NCBI GenBank assembly: GCA_963923035.1
Contig: CAWUKT010000002.1
Coordinates: 181,649 to 245,648 of the forward strand
Direction of reading: 5' to 3'
DNA length: 64,000 nt
Source: CAWUKT01 sp963923035
GTDB taxonomy: Bacteria > Bacteroidota > Bacteroidia > J057 > JADKCL01
Under the pieces are notes generated by a model that was not told the origin of the DNA, searched no databases, and saw only the letters and a program-made list of their open reading frames with translations. The translations under genes and the position numbers were made by a program. Positions 54,518-62,758 of this stretch are shown piece after piece (the stretch's first letter is position 1; the number at the start of each line of letters is the position of its first letter).

Positions 54518-55390
54518 ATGAAATATTTCCTGATCATGTCCGCCCTTTTGCTCACCCTAACATCCTGCGTTCCGGACCCGATTGATATTGAGATCGAGCC
54601 GCCCCAATCGGAAATTGTCGTGGCCTCCCAGATCATTCCCGGCCAGACAATGCTGGTTTCGTTGACGCGGAGCTTCAGCGCGCTTTCTTATAACGAAGAG
54701 GAAGGCGATTCCCTGACCGATGATTTCCTGACCGACCTGCTGGTGACGCGGGCGCGGGTGACGGTCAGTTTTGCGGGGCAAACGGAGGAATTGTTTCACC
54801 TGGGCAATGGCGTTTACGGCTCCTTGACGACGCTCCAGATTCCGAATGAATACTATACGTTGACGGTTTTCGACAGCACCAACAACGAAACGGTCACCGC
54901 CCAAACCCAAATGTTGCCTTTTGTTCCTTTCGATACCCTCTTCCCGGTCATTGAGCGGACCAATTCGGATACGACGATTTTCCTCGACTATACCCTCAGC
55001 GACAGTCCCGGCGACAATTTCTATGTCCTGAGTGTCATCAAACGCAATGATGATACCTCCGGCGTGGGCATTGATTTGAACAGCTTTTTTGGGGTGGGGC
55101 TGAATGTGGTCACCCAAACCCGGTTGATCAGCGACAAGGAATTCGGGGGCAATACAATCAATGAACGCTTTCGCTTGTTCGAGATTGAGCCCGATGACTC
55201 GGTGGTCGTGACCCTCTCCAATGTCAGTCGGGAATACTTCGATTACCTCACGGCGCAGGCCCGATCGCAGGGCCTGGTCAGTGAGATCACGCAGGAACCC
55301 ATCAACCGCCCCACCAATGTCAACGGCGGCCGCGGCTTCTTCAATGCCTATTTTCCCGACGCCCGGGTTTTTGATTTGACGGAGTGGTAG
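54518..55390 (+). CDS. DUF4249 surface lipoprotein
   Basis: 290 residues. Signal peptide with lipobox LTSC (Cys18), followed by acidic DPIDIEIEPPQSE, which fits the export signal for surface lipoproteins. The rest is a beta-rich fold with IVVASQIIPGQTMLVSLTRSF and a repeated Asp/Thr-rich pattern. Three bases after the TonB receptor, so a two-gene uptake unit; the lipoprotein likely sits over the receptor as a substrate-binding lid. Slightly shorter than many DUF4249 members (about 380). Confidence 0.85.
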   Translation: MKYFLIMSALLLTLTSCVPDPIDIEIEPPQSEIVVASQIIPGQTMLVSLTRSFSALSYNEEEGDSLTDDFLTDLLVTRARVTVSFAGQTEELFHLGNGVYGSLTTLQIPNEYYTLTVFDSTNNETVTAQTQMLPFVPFDTLFPVIERTNSDTTIFLDYTLSDSPGDNFYVLSVIKRNDDTSGVGIDLNSFFGVGLNVVTQTRLISDKEFGGNTINERFRLFEIEPDDSVVVTLSNVSREYFDYLTAQARSQGLVSEITQEPINRPTNVNGGRGFFNAYFPDARVFDLTEW

Positions 55391-55423
55391 GGGCGAGAAC
55401 CCATTTCCGCCTACCTTTGCCGC

Positions 55424-56464
55424 ATGTCGTCACACGAAAAACTTCCGGTCACGATCCTGACCGGCTTTCTGGGGGCGGGGAAAACCACCCTGCTCAACCG
55501 CCTCATGGCGGCGCATCCGGGGACGCGGTTCGCCATCATCGAAAATGAATTCGGGGAGGAAGCCATCGACAATGACCTGGTCGTCCAGGTCGAAGACGGC
55601 ATTTTCGAGCTCTCCAATGGCTGCATTTGCTGTACGCTCAATGCCGAGTTGGCCGAAACCCTGGCCAAGCTCCTGCACCGCCGCGACCAATTCGACCATT
55701 TGTTGATCGAGACGACGGGCATCGCCGAACCGGGCGAGGTCGCGGGAGTATTCCTCGCCGACCCGGAGGTCAACCACTTTTTCCATCTGGACAGTGTGAT
55801 TGGGCTGGTCGATGCCGAGCAGTTCCTTGACGTCGTGGACGAACAGGAAGAAGCGCGGCGACAGGCTTCGTTCGCGGATCTGTTGTTGGTGAACAAAACC
55901 GATCTGGTGGAGGTGGAGCAACTTGCCCGGGTCGAAAATGCATTGCGGACCCTGAATCCCTTTGCAGACATTGTCCGGGCGGTCCATGCGGATCCCGGCC
56001 CGGAAATCATGGAGCAGTTGCTGTCCCGGAAAGCCTTTTCGGTGGAACGGGTGGAGGATCAATTGTCGTATCCCGAAGAGCATGCACATCATCACGCCCA
56101 CGACCACGGACACCATCACCACCATGACCATGATCACGGACACAAACATGACGATGTCGTCTCTCATAGCTACCGGTTTGCCGAGCCCCTTGATCCATTG
56201 AAATTCAACCATTGGATGCAGGTTCTGTTGATGATGCAGGGCGGTCGCATTTACCGGGTCAAAGGCATCCTGCAATTTCCGTTTCGGGAGAGTCGGGTGA
56301 TTTTTCAGTCGGTGGGAAAACGCCACGTCAGCACTTCCGGCTCCAACTGGGAAGAGGGAGAACCACGCATCAGTCGAATTGTATTCATCGGAAAGGACAT
56401 CCGCAAAGATATTTTGGAGAAAGGGCTCCGGAATTGCCGCTGGGTGAATCCCTTCGCGGATTGA
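55424..56464 (+). CDS. CobW/COG0523-family metallochaperone GTPase
   Basis: 346 residues. G1 motif GFLGAGKT at 14-21, metal-binding CICC at 67-70, NKTD, and a C-terminal CobW domain. A His/Asp-rich segment (about 219-243, with runs such as HAHDHGHHHHHDHDHGHKHD) sits in the linker and should bind Zn, Ni or Co. These GTPases insert metal into client proteins; the metal here is not certain, zinc being most common. A TACCTTTG box at 55412-55419 lies so close to the ATG (55424) that its transcript may be leaderless. Upstream TonB/DUF4249 pair may be related in function, but no evidence ties them. Confidence 0.9.
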   Translation: MSSHEKLPVTILTGFLGAGKTTLLNRLMAAHPGTRFAIIENEFGEEAIDNDLVVQVEDGIFELSNGCICCTLNAELAETLAKLLHRRDQFDHLLIETTGIAEPGEVAGVFLADPEVNHFFHLDSVIGLVDAEQFLDVVDEQEEARRQASFADLLLVNKTDLVEVEQLARVENALRTLNPFADIVRAVHADPGPEIMEQLLSRKAFSVERVEDQLSYPEEHAHHHAHDHGHHHHHDHDHGHKHDDVVSHSYRFAEPLDPLKFNHWMQVLLMMQGGRIYRVKGILQFPFRESRVIFQSVGKRHVSTSGSNWEEGEPRISRIVFIGKDIRKDILEKGLRNCRWVNPFAD

Positions 56465-56494
56465 AAATTTCGTACCTTTCAAAAAAAATCTGCC

Positions 56495-56980
56495 ATGCGC
56501 CTTCTCGCCGCCCTGGCCCTCACGCTCGTCCTGACGGCCTGTTCTTCCACCCCCAAAACGTCTTCTATGAGTAGCTCTGCCCCTGACCGTATCGTTTATG
56601 ATTTTCGGGATTCCTCCGTTCCGCCTCCCTACCACCGGTCCTATACCATTGAAGTCAGCTCGGAAACCGCCAAGGTGAACGTGCGGGATTACGACAAGGT
56701 ATTGGCGGAGAAAGAAGTGGAAATGACGGAAGAGAAATGGAAAGCCTTGGTGGAAATGGCGGGCGAATTGAAGGGAAAAGGGGGCAAATACTTCAGCAGT
56801 GCATCGGGAACCAGGGGCTATTCCCTGAAGTTGATGCAAGGAGAAGAGGAAACCTATTTGGTCTCCTGGGACAGCATGAAAACGGATAAGGTCAAGGAAA
56901 AAGTCCTCGCGCTGTGTGAAGCCGTGAAGAATTGCATTCCGGATTTGACGGAGCTGATCCAGAGTACGCGGGAATTCTAG
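56495..56980 (+). CDS. Hypothetical lipoprotein, 161 aa
   Basis: Signal peptide with lipobox LTAC (MRLLAALALTLVLTAC), a Ser/Thr-rich linker, then a small alpha/beta domain (SYTIEVSSETAKVNVRDYDK) and a C-terminal helix with two cysteines (LCEAVKNC). Family not recognised. A TACCTTTC word (55-58 identity class with the -7 element, one mismatch) lies 21 bases before the ATG. Three bases separate its stop from the converging lipoprotein gene's stop. Confidence 0.68.
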   Translation: MRLLAALALTLVLTACSSTPKTSSMSSSAPDRIVYDFRDSSVPPPYHRSYTIEVSSETAKVNVRDYDKVLAEKEVEMTEEKWKALVEMAGELKGKGGKYFSSASGTRGYSLKLMQGEEETYLVSWDSMKTDKVKEKVLALCEAVKNCIPDLTELIQSTREF

Positions 56981-56983
56981 CGG

Positions 56984-57961
56984 TCATTTCCACTCGGCAG
57001 TCGCCGAGTTTGGCTGGGTCGTGAACGTCGCCGCAATACGGTCCGCACCGATTCCCACGTAGCTGACCGCCGCCGGCGTCTCCACCGGCCGCTTGGCATC
57101 GTCCCCCACCACCAGGTGAAACAATTGATTCTGGAACGAAGACGCCAGAATCTCCTTTCCCCGGGGATCGAGATCTCCATCCAACCAACTTCCCGCCCAC
57201 TGATAATCTCTGGTCCACGACTGGGTATCCCAAATCGTCAACGCATTGGATTCGACGACCAATAAAGATCGACCATTCTCCGATGCCCGCATCCGCAACG
57301 GCGGAATCTCTCCGGTCAGGGTCGCTTTATGGTTGCCGCGAACCACCACCAACGGCGCAAAACCCAATGCCCACTGGCCGCCCCGACCCCAATACGACCG
57401 CGGCAATTGACCAGTACCTTCCCACAAAATATGCTGGAAAACTCCGTCGGCATTCAGTTCGATGATTCTTCCCGGCTGCATGCCAGCCCCCCGCCAACCC
57501 ACAGCGACCAAAACCCCGGAAGCATCGTCACTCCACTGCACCGCCTCCACATGGTAGCTTCCGGTCGGCTGCGGCATCAGACCAATTCCAGCCTCGTTCA
57601 AGGCATGTTCCACATCACCGCCGAGTTTCTCCGCCGACTCATTTTCCGGATCAATCACATGGGTTCCCCAGTAGATTTTGTCACCGTGGAACACGGGGAG
57701 TCCGCACCGCATGCTGGATACGGTCCATTGGCCCTGGTGTTCAGTTTTCCGCCAAAGGTCCAGGCGGTGATCGGTTGAAATCGCAATCCAATCGCCGTGT
57801 ACGACAACGTGATTGCCTTTAGGACCCCGGAGTTCTTGCCAGGTCGTCTTGGTCATAGAAGATGGATTTCGGGTGGAGCAGGAAAATAAACAAAGTAGCA
57901 TTGGAATGAGCAAGCAACCCGTTCCAAAAGCAATTGAAGGAGAATAATTCGAGGTTGTCAA
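56984..57961 (-). CDS. Hypothetical lipoprotein with beta-propeller-like repeats
   Basis: 325 residues from a TTG at 57961; an ATG at 57901 would leave only a very short signal (MLLCLFSC), so the TTG is preferred but not certain. Lipobox LFSC at residue 28. The mature part is beta-rich with repeated Trp/Asp blocks (DLWRKTEHQGQW, AVQWSDDASGVLVAVGW, LTIWDTQSWTRDYQW), suggesting an irregular WD40-like propeller. Its start lies eight bases after the stop of the cargo-like gene, so it may be co-transcribed with it. Function unknown. Confidence 0.68.
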   Translation of the reverse strand: MTTSNYSPSIAFGTGCLLIPMLLCLFSCSTRNPSSMTKTTWQELRGPKGNHVVVHGDWIAISTDHRLDLWRKTEHQGQWTVSSMRCGLPVFHGDKIYWGTHVIDPENESAEKLGGDVEHALNEAGIGLMPQPTGSYHVEAVQWSDDASGVLVAVGWRGAGMQPGRIIELNADGVFQHILWEGTGQLPRSYWGRGGQWALGFAPLVVVRGNHKATLTGEIPPLRMRASENGRSLLVVESNALTIWDTQSWTRDYQWAGSWLDGDLDPRGKEILASSFQNQLFHLVVGDDAKRPVETPAAVSYVGIGADRIAATFTTQPNSATAEWK

Positions 57962-57969
57962 GGGTCTGA

Positions 57970-60486
57970 TCAGGGACTGGTAATGTCGTTGCGCAGCACG
58001 TAGCCTACGCCACCGTTGTACTCGATGACTGCCCAGGTCGCATCCGCGAAACCCGCCACCTGAAGGGTATTCCCGGAGGGAATGGTCCCCAAAGTCCGAC
58101 CGGCAAAGGACGGGTGATTCGCCACGGTGGTATTGTTCAGGGCGAGGGCAGCGTAAGGATTGGGCGTGACCCGGGCGTCGTTGGTACCGTCACCGTCGGT
58201 ATCGTAGTTCGCATCCGGGAGCGTGACCGGTGGGGCTCCTCCCGACGCGGGACGGGTGGTCCGGTTGGTCAGGCGACCCAAGGCCTGCAAGATACTCCGC
58301 TCACTGATATTGCCCAATTGGGCCTGGACGGTCGCCGACAATTGCGGGCCGGAGGCGCCATTGCTGACCTGGGCATCCAGGTAAGCCCGCACGTGGGCGT
58401 TGCTTGGATCTTTTTGCATCCAGGCCAAGGCCAGGCGGATGCGGCCATCCGTCAATGCAGCTCCGCCGCCGAAAATGGTGGCGGCGTGCGCAGTCATGAT
58501 ACCCGTATCCAAATGCCGCTGGATGACGTCCGCGGTCAATTGCGGCGTATTGTCCAGAAAGGTCATGAGCGTGGGGACCCGGGCTCCGCCCAGCGCCAAC
58601 CAAGCCTGCTCAAACACCAGTTTTCCCTGGCGGGGAAGGTCATTGTTGGGCGGATTGAAGGAAGGTGCCGTGCTGATGCCCTGGTAAACCTGCGCCGCCA
58701 AAGCCGGATGGGCATTGACGTGGCCCACCCAGTGGGCTGGAGTGATGCCATAGTTCGGGGGCCAATAGGTCAGGAAAGGAATCTGGGTCATGTGGGCCAG
58801 GGTATTCACGCGGCCAATGTCGATTCCATTGCCGGGGACGACTCCCTGCAGGGCAATCCGCACAAAGAGGAGGGTACATTCGTCCCACCATCCGGTGCCG
58901 CCCGCCGCAAGACGGGCCCGCAATTGGGCTTCTGCAATCTGAGGCGTCTGGGTACCCGCCAATTCGACGGCCGAAACCAAAACGCCTTCGGGTTCGCGGC
59001 CAGTGGCCACGTAGGTCGACGCCGATCCAAATGCGTTCGGATCGAATCCGTACTGCAAACCGAGTTCGCCATTCGCCGGATCAAAAAGTCCGGTGGCAGC
59101 GCTGAGTCCGACAGAAGCACGGGCTGCCTGGACGCGACCGGCAAGAATGCCCGCAGCCTGCGCCCGCTGGTCGGCAAATTGGCCGAGGCTTGGATTGGCC
59201 GCGATGTGGCCGGGAATATTGGCGGCCGGAGTTCCGGTCGGCACTTTATTCGATCCCACCAAACAGCCCGCAAATACGAGCTGGGCGGTGGCGGGGTCCA
59301 TGTTCTGGAACAACGCATCCAACAGAGCCTGGGTATCGGCGCGGTTGTTGACGATGTCCATGCTTTCGCTGGGATAGGAAACGTGTCCGTTGTGTACGGA
59401 CGGGTTGCCGGTACCCGCCAGCTGAACGCTGGTGGCCTGACCATGCCCGGCAATCAGGGCCTGGGCAATGTGGTGACCGCCGGATCCATCCGGCTGACCG
59501 TGGGTCGACGCAATCGTCGGGATCTGGGCGGTGATGGCCGACAAACTTCCCTGGCCTTCCAGGAAAAGGACGAGGTTCCGGCCGTCGTTGATGAGGCCCT
59601 CGAACAAGGGGGCACTGGACTGGAAGGCCGAATCGTCGTGGGGCGTATGGATGACAAGGTGAACCGGGCGCGCGCGTGAGGTATCGGCCCAGTTGGCCAT
59701 GGCCTGGTTGAGCATGGGCAAACTGAAGCGGTGCAGGTTGCGAATCTTGCCCCGCAAGGGGAGCAGGGTGCTGTACTGACCACTGCGCAGGAAGTTCAGG
59801 AGGTTGTCAAATTCGATGCCGCGGGCTCCGGCGCCCGGGGATATGGTCCGCTGAAGCTGCGGTTGGAAGGTCGTCCAATAGGTACGGAGACTCCCGATGA
59901 GCGCTGGCGTGGTAACGAAGTCCTGGACCTGGGTCTCGGAAGTTGTCACCGCCAGGACGGCGGCGGGAATGATGCTTTCCAGCTGGGTCAAGGTGGAACC
60001 AAACTGGACGCGCTGGGCGAGGGTATAACCAGAGGCGTTGAAAACCCGGACGGTTCCGGTCCCGGCAGCCCGGCAGAAGGTACCCAAATGGCCCCGGTCC
60101 GCAGCACTCAATCCCTGAATCTGGGACAGGTGAAGGTCACCGGCGCCTACGAGGTAGGACTGTTGGGCCTGGATACTGTTGAGGTAGAACCAGAGGAATA
60201 TTTTGTCGGGATCGGTCAGGGTGGATTCGGTGAACCAATCGGCCTGACGGCGGGAATAGGCTTCAAATTGGCTGAGGGTCATGCCAGGACCGGCGGCACT
60301 GCCAAAAATCTCGTCCCGGTTCTTTCGGTCTACCGGAGTCGGATTGACGTTTCGCTGAATGGCGCTCTCATTCGATGCCTTGAGTTGGAAGGTCGGAGCA
60401 GAATAGACTGGACCGGACAGAGCGGGTGCGGGTTCGTTGTGGGAGGGTGCTGACGTGCGCTGGCCCTCGTGCATATGATCGGACAT
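57970..60486 (-). CDS. Putative injection-system cargo with His/Cys (clan CD-like) dyad and C-terminal SH3 domain
   Basis: 838 residues without signal peptide. N-terminus is disordered and His/Ser/Pro-rich, then PTFQLKASNESAIQRNV at about 31-47, the leader type I associate with contractile-injection cargo in Bacteroidota. Residues 50-270 are helical. The next domain has strand-rich LVLFLEGQGS, then His348 in LIAGHGQ and Cys408 in LVFAGCLVGS: a His-Gly and Cys pair 60 residues apart as in caspase/gingipain/CHAT-type (clan CD) proteases. Helical repeats follow (about 600-740) and the end is an SH3-like fold (TLGTIPSGNTLQVAGF to GYVLRNDI). No catalytic activity is shown; the protease call is inference. 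Confidence 0.7.
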   Translation of the reverse strand: MSDHMHEGQRTSAPSHNEPAPALSGPVYSAPTFQLKASNESAIQRNVNPTPVDRKNRDEIFGSAAGPGMTLSQFEAYSRRQADWFTESTLTDPDKIFLWFYLNSIQAQQSYLVGAGDLHLSQIQGLSAADRGHLGTFCRAAGTGTVRVFNASGYTLAQRVQFGSTLTQLESIIPAAVLAVTTSETQVQDFVTTPALIGSLRTYWTTFQPQLQRTISPGAGARGIEFDNLLNFLRSGQYSTLLPLRGKIRNLHRFSLPMLNQAMANWADTSRARPVHLVIHTPHDDSAFQSSAPLFEGLINDGRNLVLFLEGQGSLSAITAQIPTIASTHGQPDGSGGHHIAQALIAGHGQATSVQLAGTGNPSVHNGHVSYPSESMDIVNNRADTQALLDALFQNMDPATAQLVFAGCLVGSNKVPTGTPAANIPGHIAANPSLGQFADQRAQAAGILAGRVQAARASVGLSAATGLFDPANGELGLQYGFDPNAFGSASTYVATGREPEGVLVSAVELAGTQTPQIAEAQLRARLAAGGTGWWDECTLLFVRIALQGVVPGNGIDIGRVNTLAHMTQIPFLTYWPPNYGITPAHWVGHVNAHPALAAQVYQGISTAPSFNPPNNDLPRQGKLVFEQAWLALGGARVPTLMTFLDNTPQLTADVIQRHLDTGIMTAHAATIFGGGAALTDGRIRLALAWMQKDPSNAHVRAYLDAQVSNGASGPQLSATVQAQLGNISERSILQALGRLTNRTTRPASGGAPPVTLPDANYDTDGDGTNDARVTPNPYAALALNNTTVANHPSFAGRTLGTIPSGNTLQVAGFADATWAVIEYNGGVGYVLRNDITSP

Positions 60487-60609
60487 GGTAAAAGAGGGTT
60501 CGTTACAATTGGCTAAAAATGCAATTTACTGATATTGAGGGTAATAAGCAATAGGTCGAAAGGGGGATGACAAGGCGTTGGCGAAAAAAGTAGACGGGAC
60601 TGCGAATCT

Positions 60610-60718
60610 GCGATAGGGACAGGAACCATTGTTGGAGCTCTTCCCGGTCCTCTGCCGGACCGGGAAAGCGACGGTGGATGGCCCGGGTCCCGCCATTTGG
60701 CGGGATATCGCCCTCCCA
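60610..60718 (+). repeat. Dispersed structured repeat, copy D
   Basis: Linkers GCGATAGGGACAGGAACC, TTGTTGGAGCTC, AGCGACGGTGGATGGCCC and TCGCCCTCCC. Hairpin 1 pairs 60641-60650 with 60657-60666 (10 bp perfect); hairpin 2 pairs 60688-60694 with 60699-60705 (7 bp perfect). The stem sequences share nothing with those of copies A-C. It ends at the stop codon of the exonuclease gene. Confidence 0.8.
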
Positions 60719-61462
60719 TCAAGGCGTCATGGAATGGAAATCTTCTTCTTTGATGAGGGGGTAGCGGGCAAAGCGCAACAGGACCTGCGCCGTGGCCAAT
60801 ACATCTTTTTCGCAGTACAGGGCGATCCGTTTGGCGTCGTCTTCCTCCCAGAATACGCGGCCGACTTCGCTCCCGTCAATGTCGTCCTTCGGGCTCGGCA
60901 CCCCCAGGCAGGCGCAGAGCAAATCGAGGCTCGAAAAATTCTTGAAGTCCCCAAATTTCCACATGGTCATGGTGTCAAGCAGGCGCACTTCCCAGGGCTT
61001 CTTCATCTGGATGTCGGAAATGGCCTTCGGGAGCGGAATTCCGTTGATGAGGTAGCGACGGCCGAGGTAGGGAAAGTCGAATTCCTTGCCGTTGTGGGCG
61101 CAGAGGTTCCGTTCGGGGCGGGACATGAACTGGTCGAGGACCTTGCCAAAATCGGTCAGGACCTGGTGTTCGTCGGAGCCGAAATAGGACTTGGCGCGGA
61201 AGGTCGGGGTAATGCCGTTGACGAACTTGATGTAGCCAGCGGAGATGCAAACCACCTTGCCAAACTCGGCAAATATGGCGGCGCGGTCCTTGAACAACTG
61301 ACTCGGCTCAATGGGCTCTTCCTCCCGCTTGTTGAGAATCCTGGCTTTCTTGTTCCAAAGGCCCTGGAAACGTTCGGGCAGTTCGTCGAATTCGGGGACC
61401 ACGGAAACGGTCTCGATATCCACGAACATGATGTTCTCCAGTTGGCTCTGCGAAAATTCCAT
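60719..61462 (-). CDS. Predicted 3'-5' exonuclease (PolB-exonuclease-like)
   Basis: 247 residues from the ATG at 61462; the frame is open far upstream, but that part is the opposite-frame shadow of the next gene. RNase-H-like fold with DEDDy motifs: Asp15 and Glu17 in MFVDIETV, AHNGKEFDFPYL in the middle, and a final YCEKDVLAT. This matches the family of stand-alone exonucleases similar to the proofreading domain of B-family polymerases. It is 14 bases downstream of the paralogue gene ending at 61477. A decayed copy of it lies at 62658-62746. Confidence 0.85.
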   Translation of the reverse strand: MEFSQSQLENIMFVDIETVSVVPEFDELPERFQGLWNKKARILNKREEEPIEPSQLFKDRAAIFAEFGKVVCISAGYIKFVNGITPTFRAKSYFGSDEHQVLTDFGKVLDQFMSRPERNLCAHNGKEFDFPYLGRRYLINGIPLPKAISDIQMKKPWEVRLLDTMTMWKFGDFKNFSSLDLLCACLGVPSPKDDIDGSEVGRVFWEEDDAKRIALYCEKDVLATAQVLLRFARYPLIKEEDFHSMTP

Positions 61463-61476
61463 GGGGCGAATTTCGC

Positions 61477-62568
61477 TCAGACGAGCGGATATCCAAAACT
61501 CTTGCGGAGCTTGTTGACGTGGCCCCAAACGGGATTGCCGAAGTAGGCCCAGGGGCGATCGGTGATCTCGTCCCCGACGAGGAGGAGGGCCTCGCGTCCA
61601 CCTTGCAGACCGGAGTAAATGAGGGCGCAGGCAAAATAGTTGTGGACGAGGTAGGTCATAGAGGTAGACGGGAGCTTGCCGGAAGCGAGGCTCTTTTGGT
61701 AGGCGACCCACAGAAAGTCGGTGGCTGCGTCGCTGCGGAGGAATTCGTTGGCGCCGTCGACATCGTCTTCGATGATGTAGTAGACGCCGCGTTCGAGGTG
61801 AGCGGCGGCGACGACGGTGTGGAGGGGGCTGCCTACGTGGGCCTCGGTGTGGATGCGCTGGGCAAAATCGTTCATGGCCTCGTGGGAGCCGCCCCATTTT
61901 TCCAGGGTATGGGTGAGGGTGTGGAGAACGGCGCTCAAATGGTAGGGGTGGCGCTGGAGGACATTGTCGAGGAGAGTCTGAGAGCGTTCGCTGGCACCTT
62001 CCCGGCCGAGGAGGACACCGATGGAACGGTACCAGGGTTCGGGATCGCGGGGATCGAGTTCTTGGGCGCGGGCGAGGTAGTTGTCTGCTTCTTCGAGCCA
62101 GGTGCCAAAGACTTCCCATTGGCCGCCGGAGACGTCTTTGGCGAGGCGGCCGCCGCGGGCTTCCCAGGCGCGCCAGTTGAAATTCTCCCCGCAAAAGAGC
62201 TGGGCGGTGGGAGAATCTTTGTACTGGTAGCCCCATTCTTCGAGGCGGTCGGTGAAGTCGTTCGAGTTGGTGACGGCGGAGACGATGAGGGTGGCGTCGT
62301 CGCCGGCTTTGGAGCGGTAGAACTGGTCGAGGCCTTTGAAATCGCCGAGTTCGGCGTACTTGCGGGCCTGTACCCCAAGGTCGTGGTTCAGGTACGGGGC
62401 GGCCGGACGATGGGGATCGCTGGGCGTCGATTCTTGTTCGGATTGGGGTGGGCTGGGTGGATCAACTTGGGTGGATTCGGCAGGGTTAGCGTTGCTGTCG
62501 GGAGTCGTAGAATTGGAGTTATTGGGTTTGTCTTCGGATTTTCCACCGAATAGTTTTTTGAAAAAGCT
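61477..62568 (-). CDS. Hypothetical protein, paralogue 1 (363 aa)
   Basis: Starts MSFFKKLFGGKSEDKP at the ATG 62568. A Lys-rich N-terminal helix and a Pro/Ser/Asn-rich linker (about 15-60) are followed by a compact helical domain of about 300 residues with strong landmarks (YAELGDFKGLDQFYRSK, FNWRAWEARGGRLAK, LDPRDPEPWYRSIGVL, RHPYHLSAVLHTL). It resembles TPR-containing DUF4034-type proteins, but I am not sure of this family. The N-terminus is not a signal peptide. Nearly identical in its core to the neighbour at 62759. Confidence 0.75.
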   Translation of the reverse strand, partial: SFFKKLFGGKSEDKPNNSNSTTPDSNANPAESTQVDPPSPPQSEQESTPSDPHRPAAPYLNHDLGVQARKYAELGDFKGLDQFYRSKAGDDATLIVSAVTNSNDFTDRLEEWGYQYKDSPTAQLFCGENFNWRAWEARGGRLAKDVSGGQWEVFGTWLEEADNYLARAQELDPRDPEPWYRSIGVLLGREGASERSQTLLDNVLQRHPYHLSAVLHTLTHTLEKWGGSHEAMNDFAQRIHTEAHVGSPLHTVVAAAHLERGVYYIIEDDVDGANEFLRSDAATDFLWVAYQKSLASGKLPSTSMTYLVHNYFACALIYSGLQGGREALLLVGDEITDRPWAYFGNPVWGHVNKLRKSFGYPLV

Positions 62569-62657
62569 CATGGGCAAATTTCGAATGAAAAATCCCAAAT
62601 CTGAAATTTTACATAAAAATCAAGGGGTTGGGAGTGAAGCTATCGGTCTGGGCACAC

Positions 62658-62746
62658 CAGAGAAAGGAGAGTCGAATCGCTTTCCCGTGGGCGCACAGGT
62701 TTCGCTCAGGCCGGGACATGAGTTGGTAGAGGGCCTTGCCCAATTC
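62658..62746 (-). pseudogene. Decayed fragment of a second exonuclease gene
   Basis: The minus strand here aligns with 61060-61148 of the exonuclease gene at about three bases in four. It still reads LGKALYQLMSRPERNLCAHG where the intact gene has FGKVLDQFMSRPERNLCAHN, then a two-base deletion breaks the frame. It sits directly downstream of paralogue 2, the position the exonuclease gene has relative to paralogue 1. Confidence 0.82.
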
Positions 62747-62758
62747 TGTGGATGGGGC

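Noticed and set aside
57970..60486. DUF4157 (HExxH) metallopeptidase
   Set aside because: The leader resembles that of DUF4157 proteins, but no HExxH motif or DUF4157 domain is visible in this protein or in the Asn-rich one.
60719..62236. 505-codon minus frame containing the exonuclease
   Set aside because: Only the last 247 codons resemble an exonuclease; the upstream part is Arg/Pro-rich antisense-frame sequence of the neighbouring gene.
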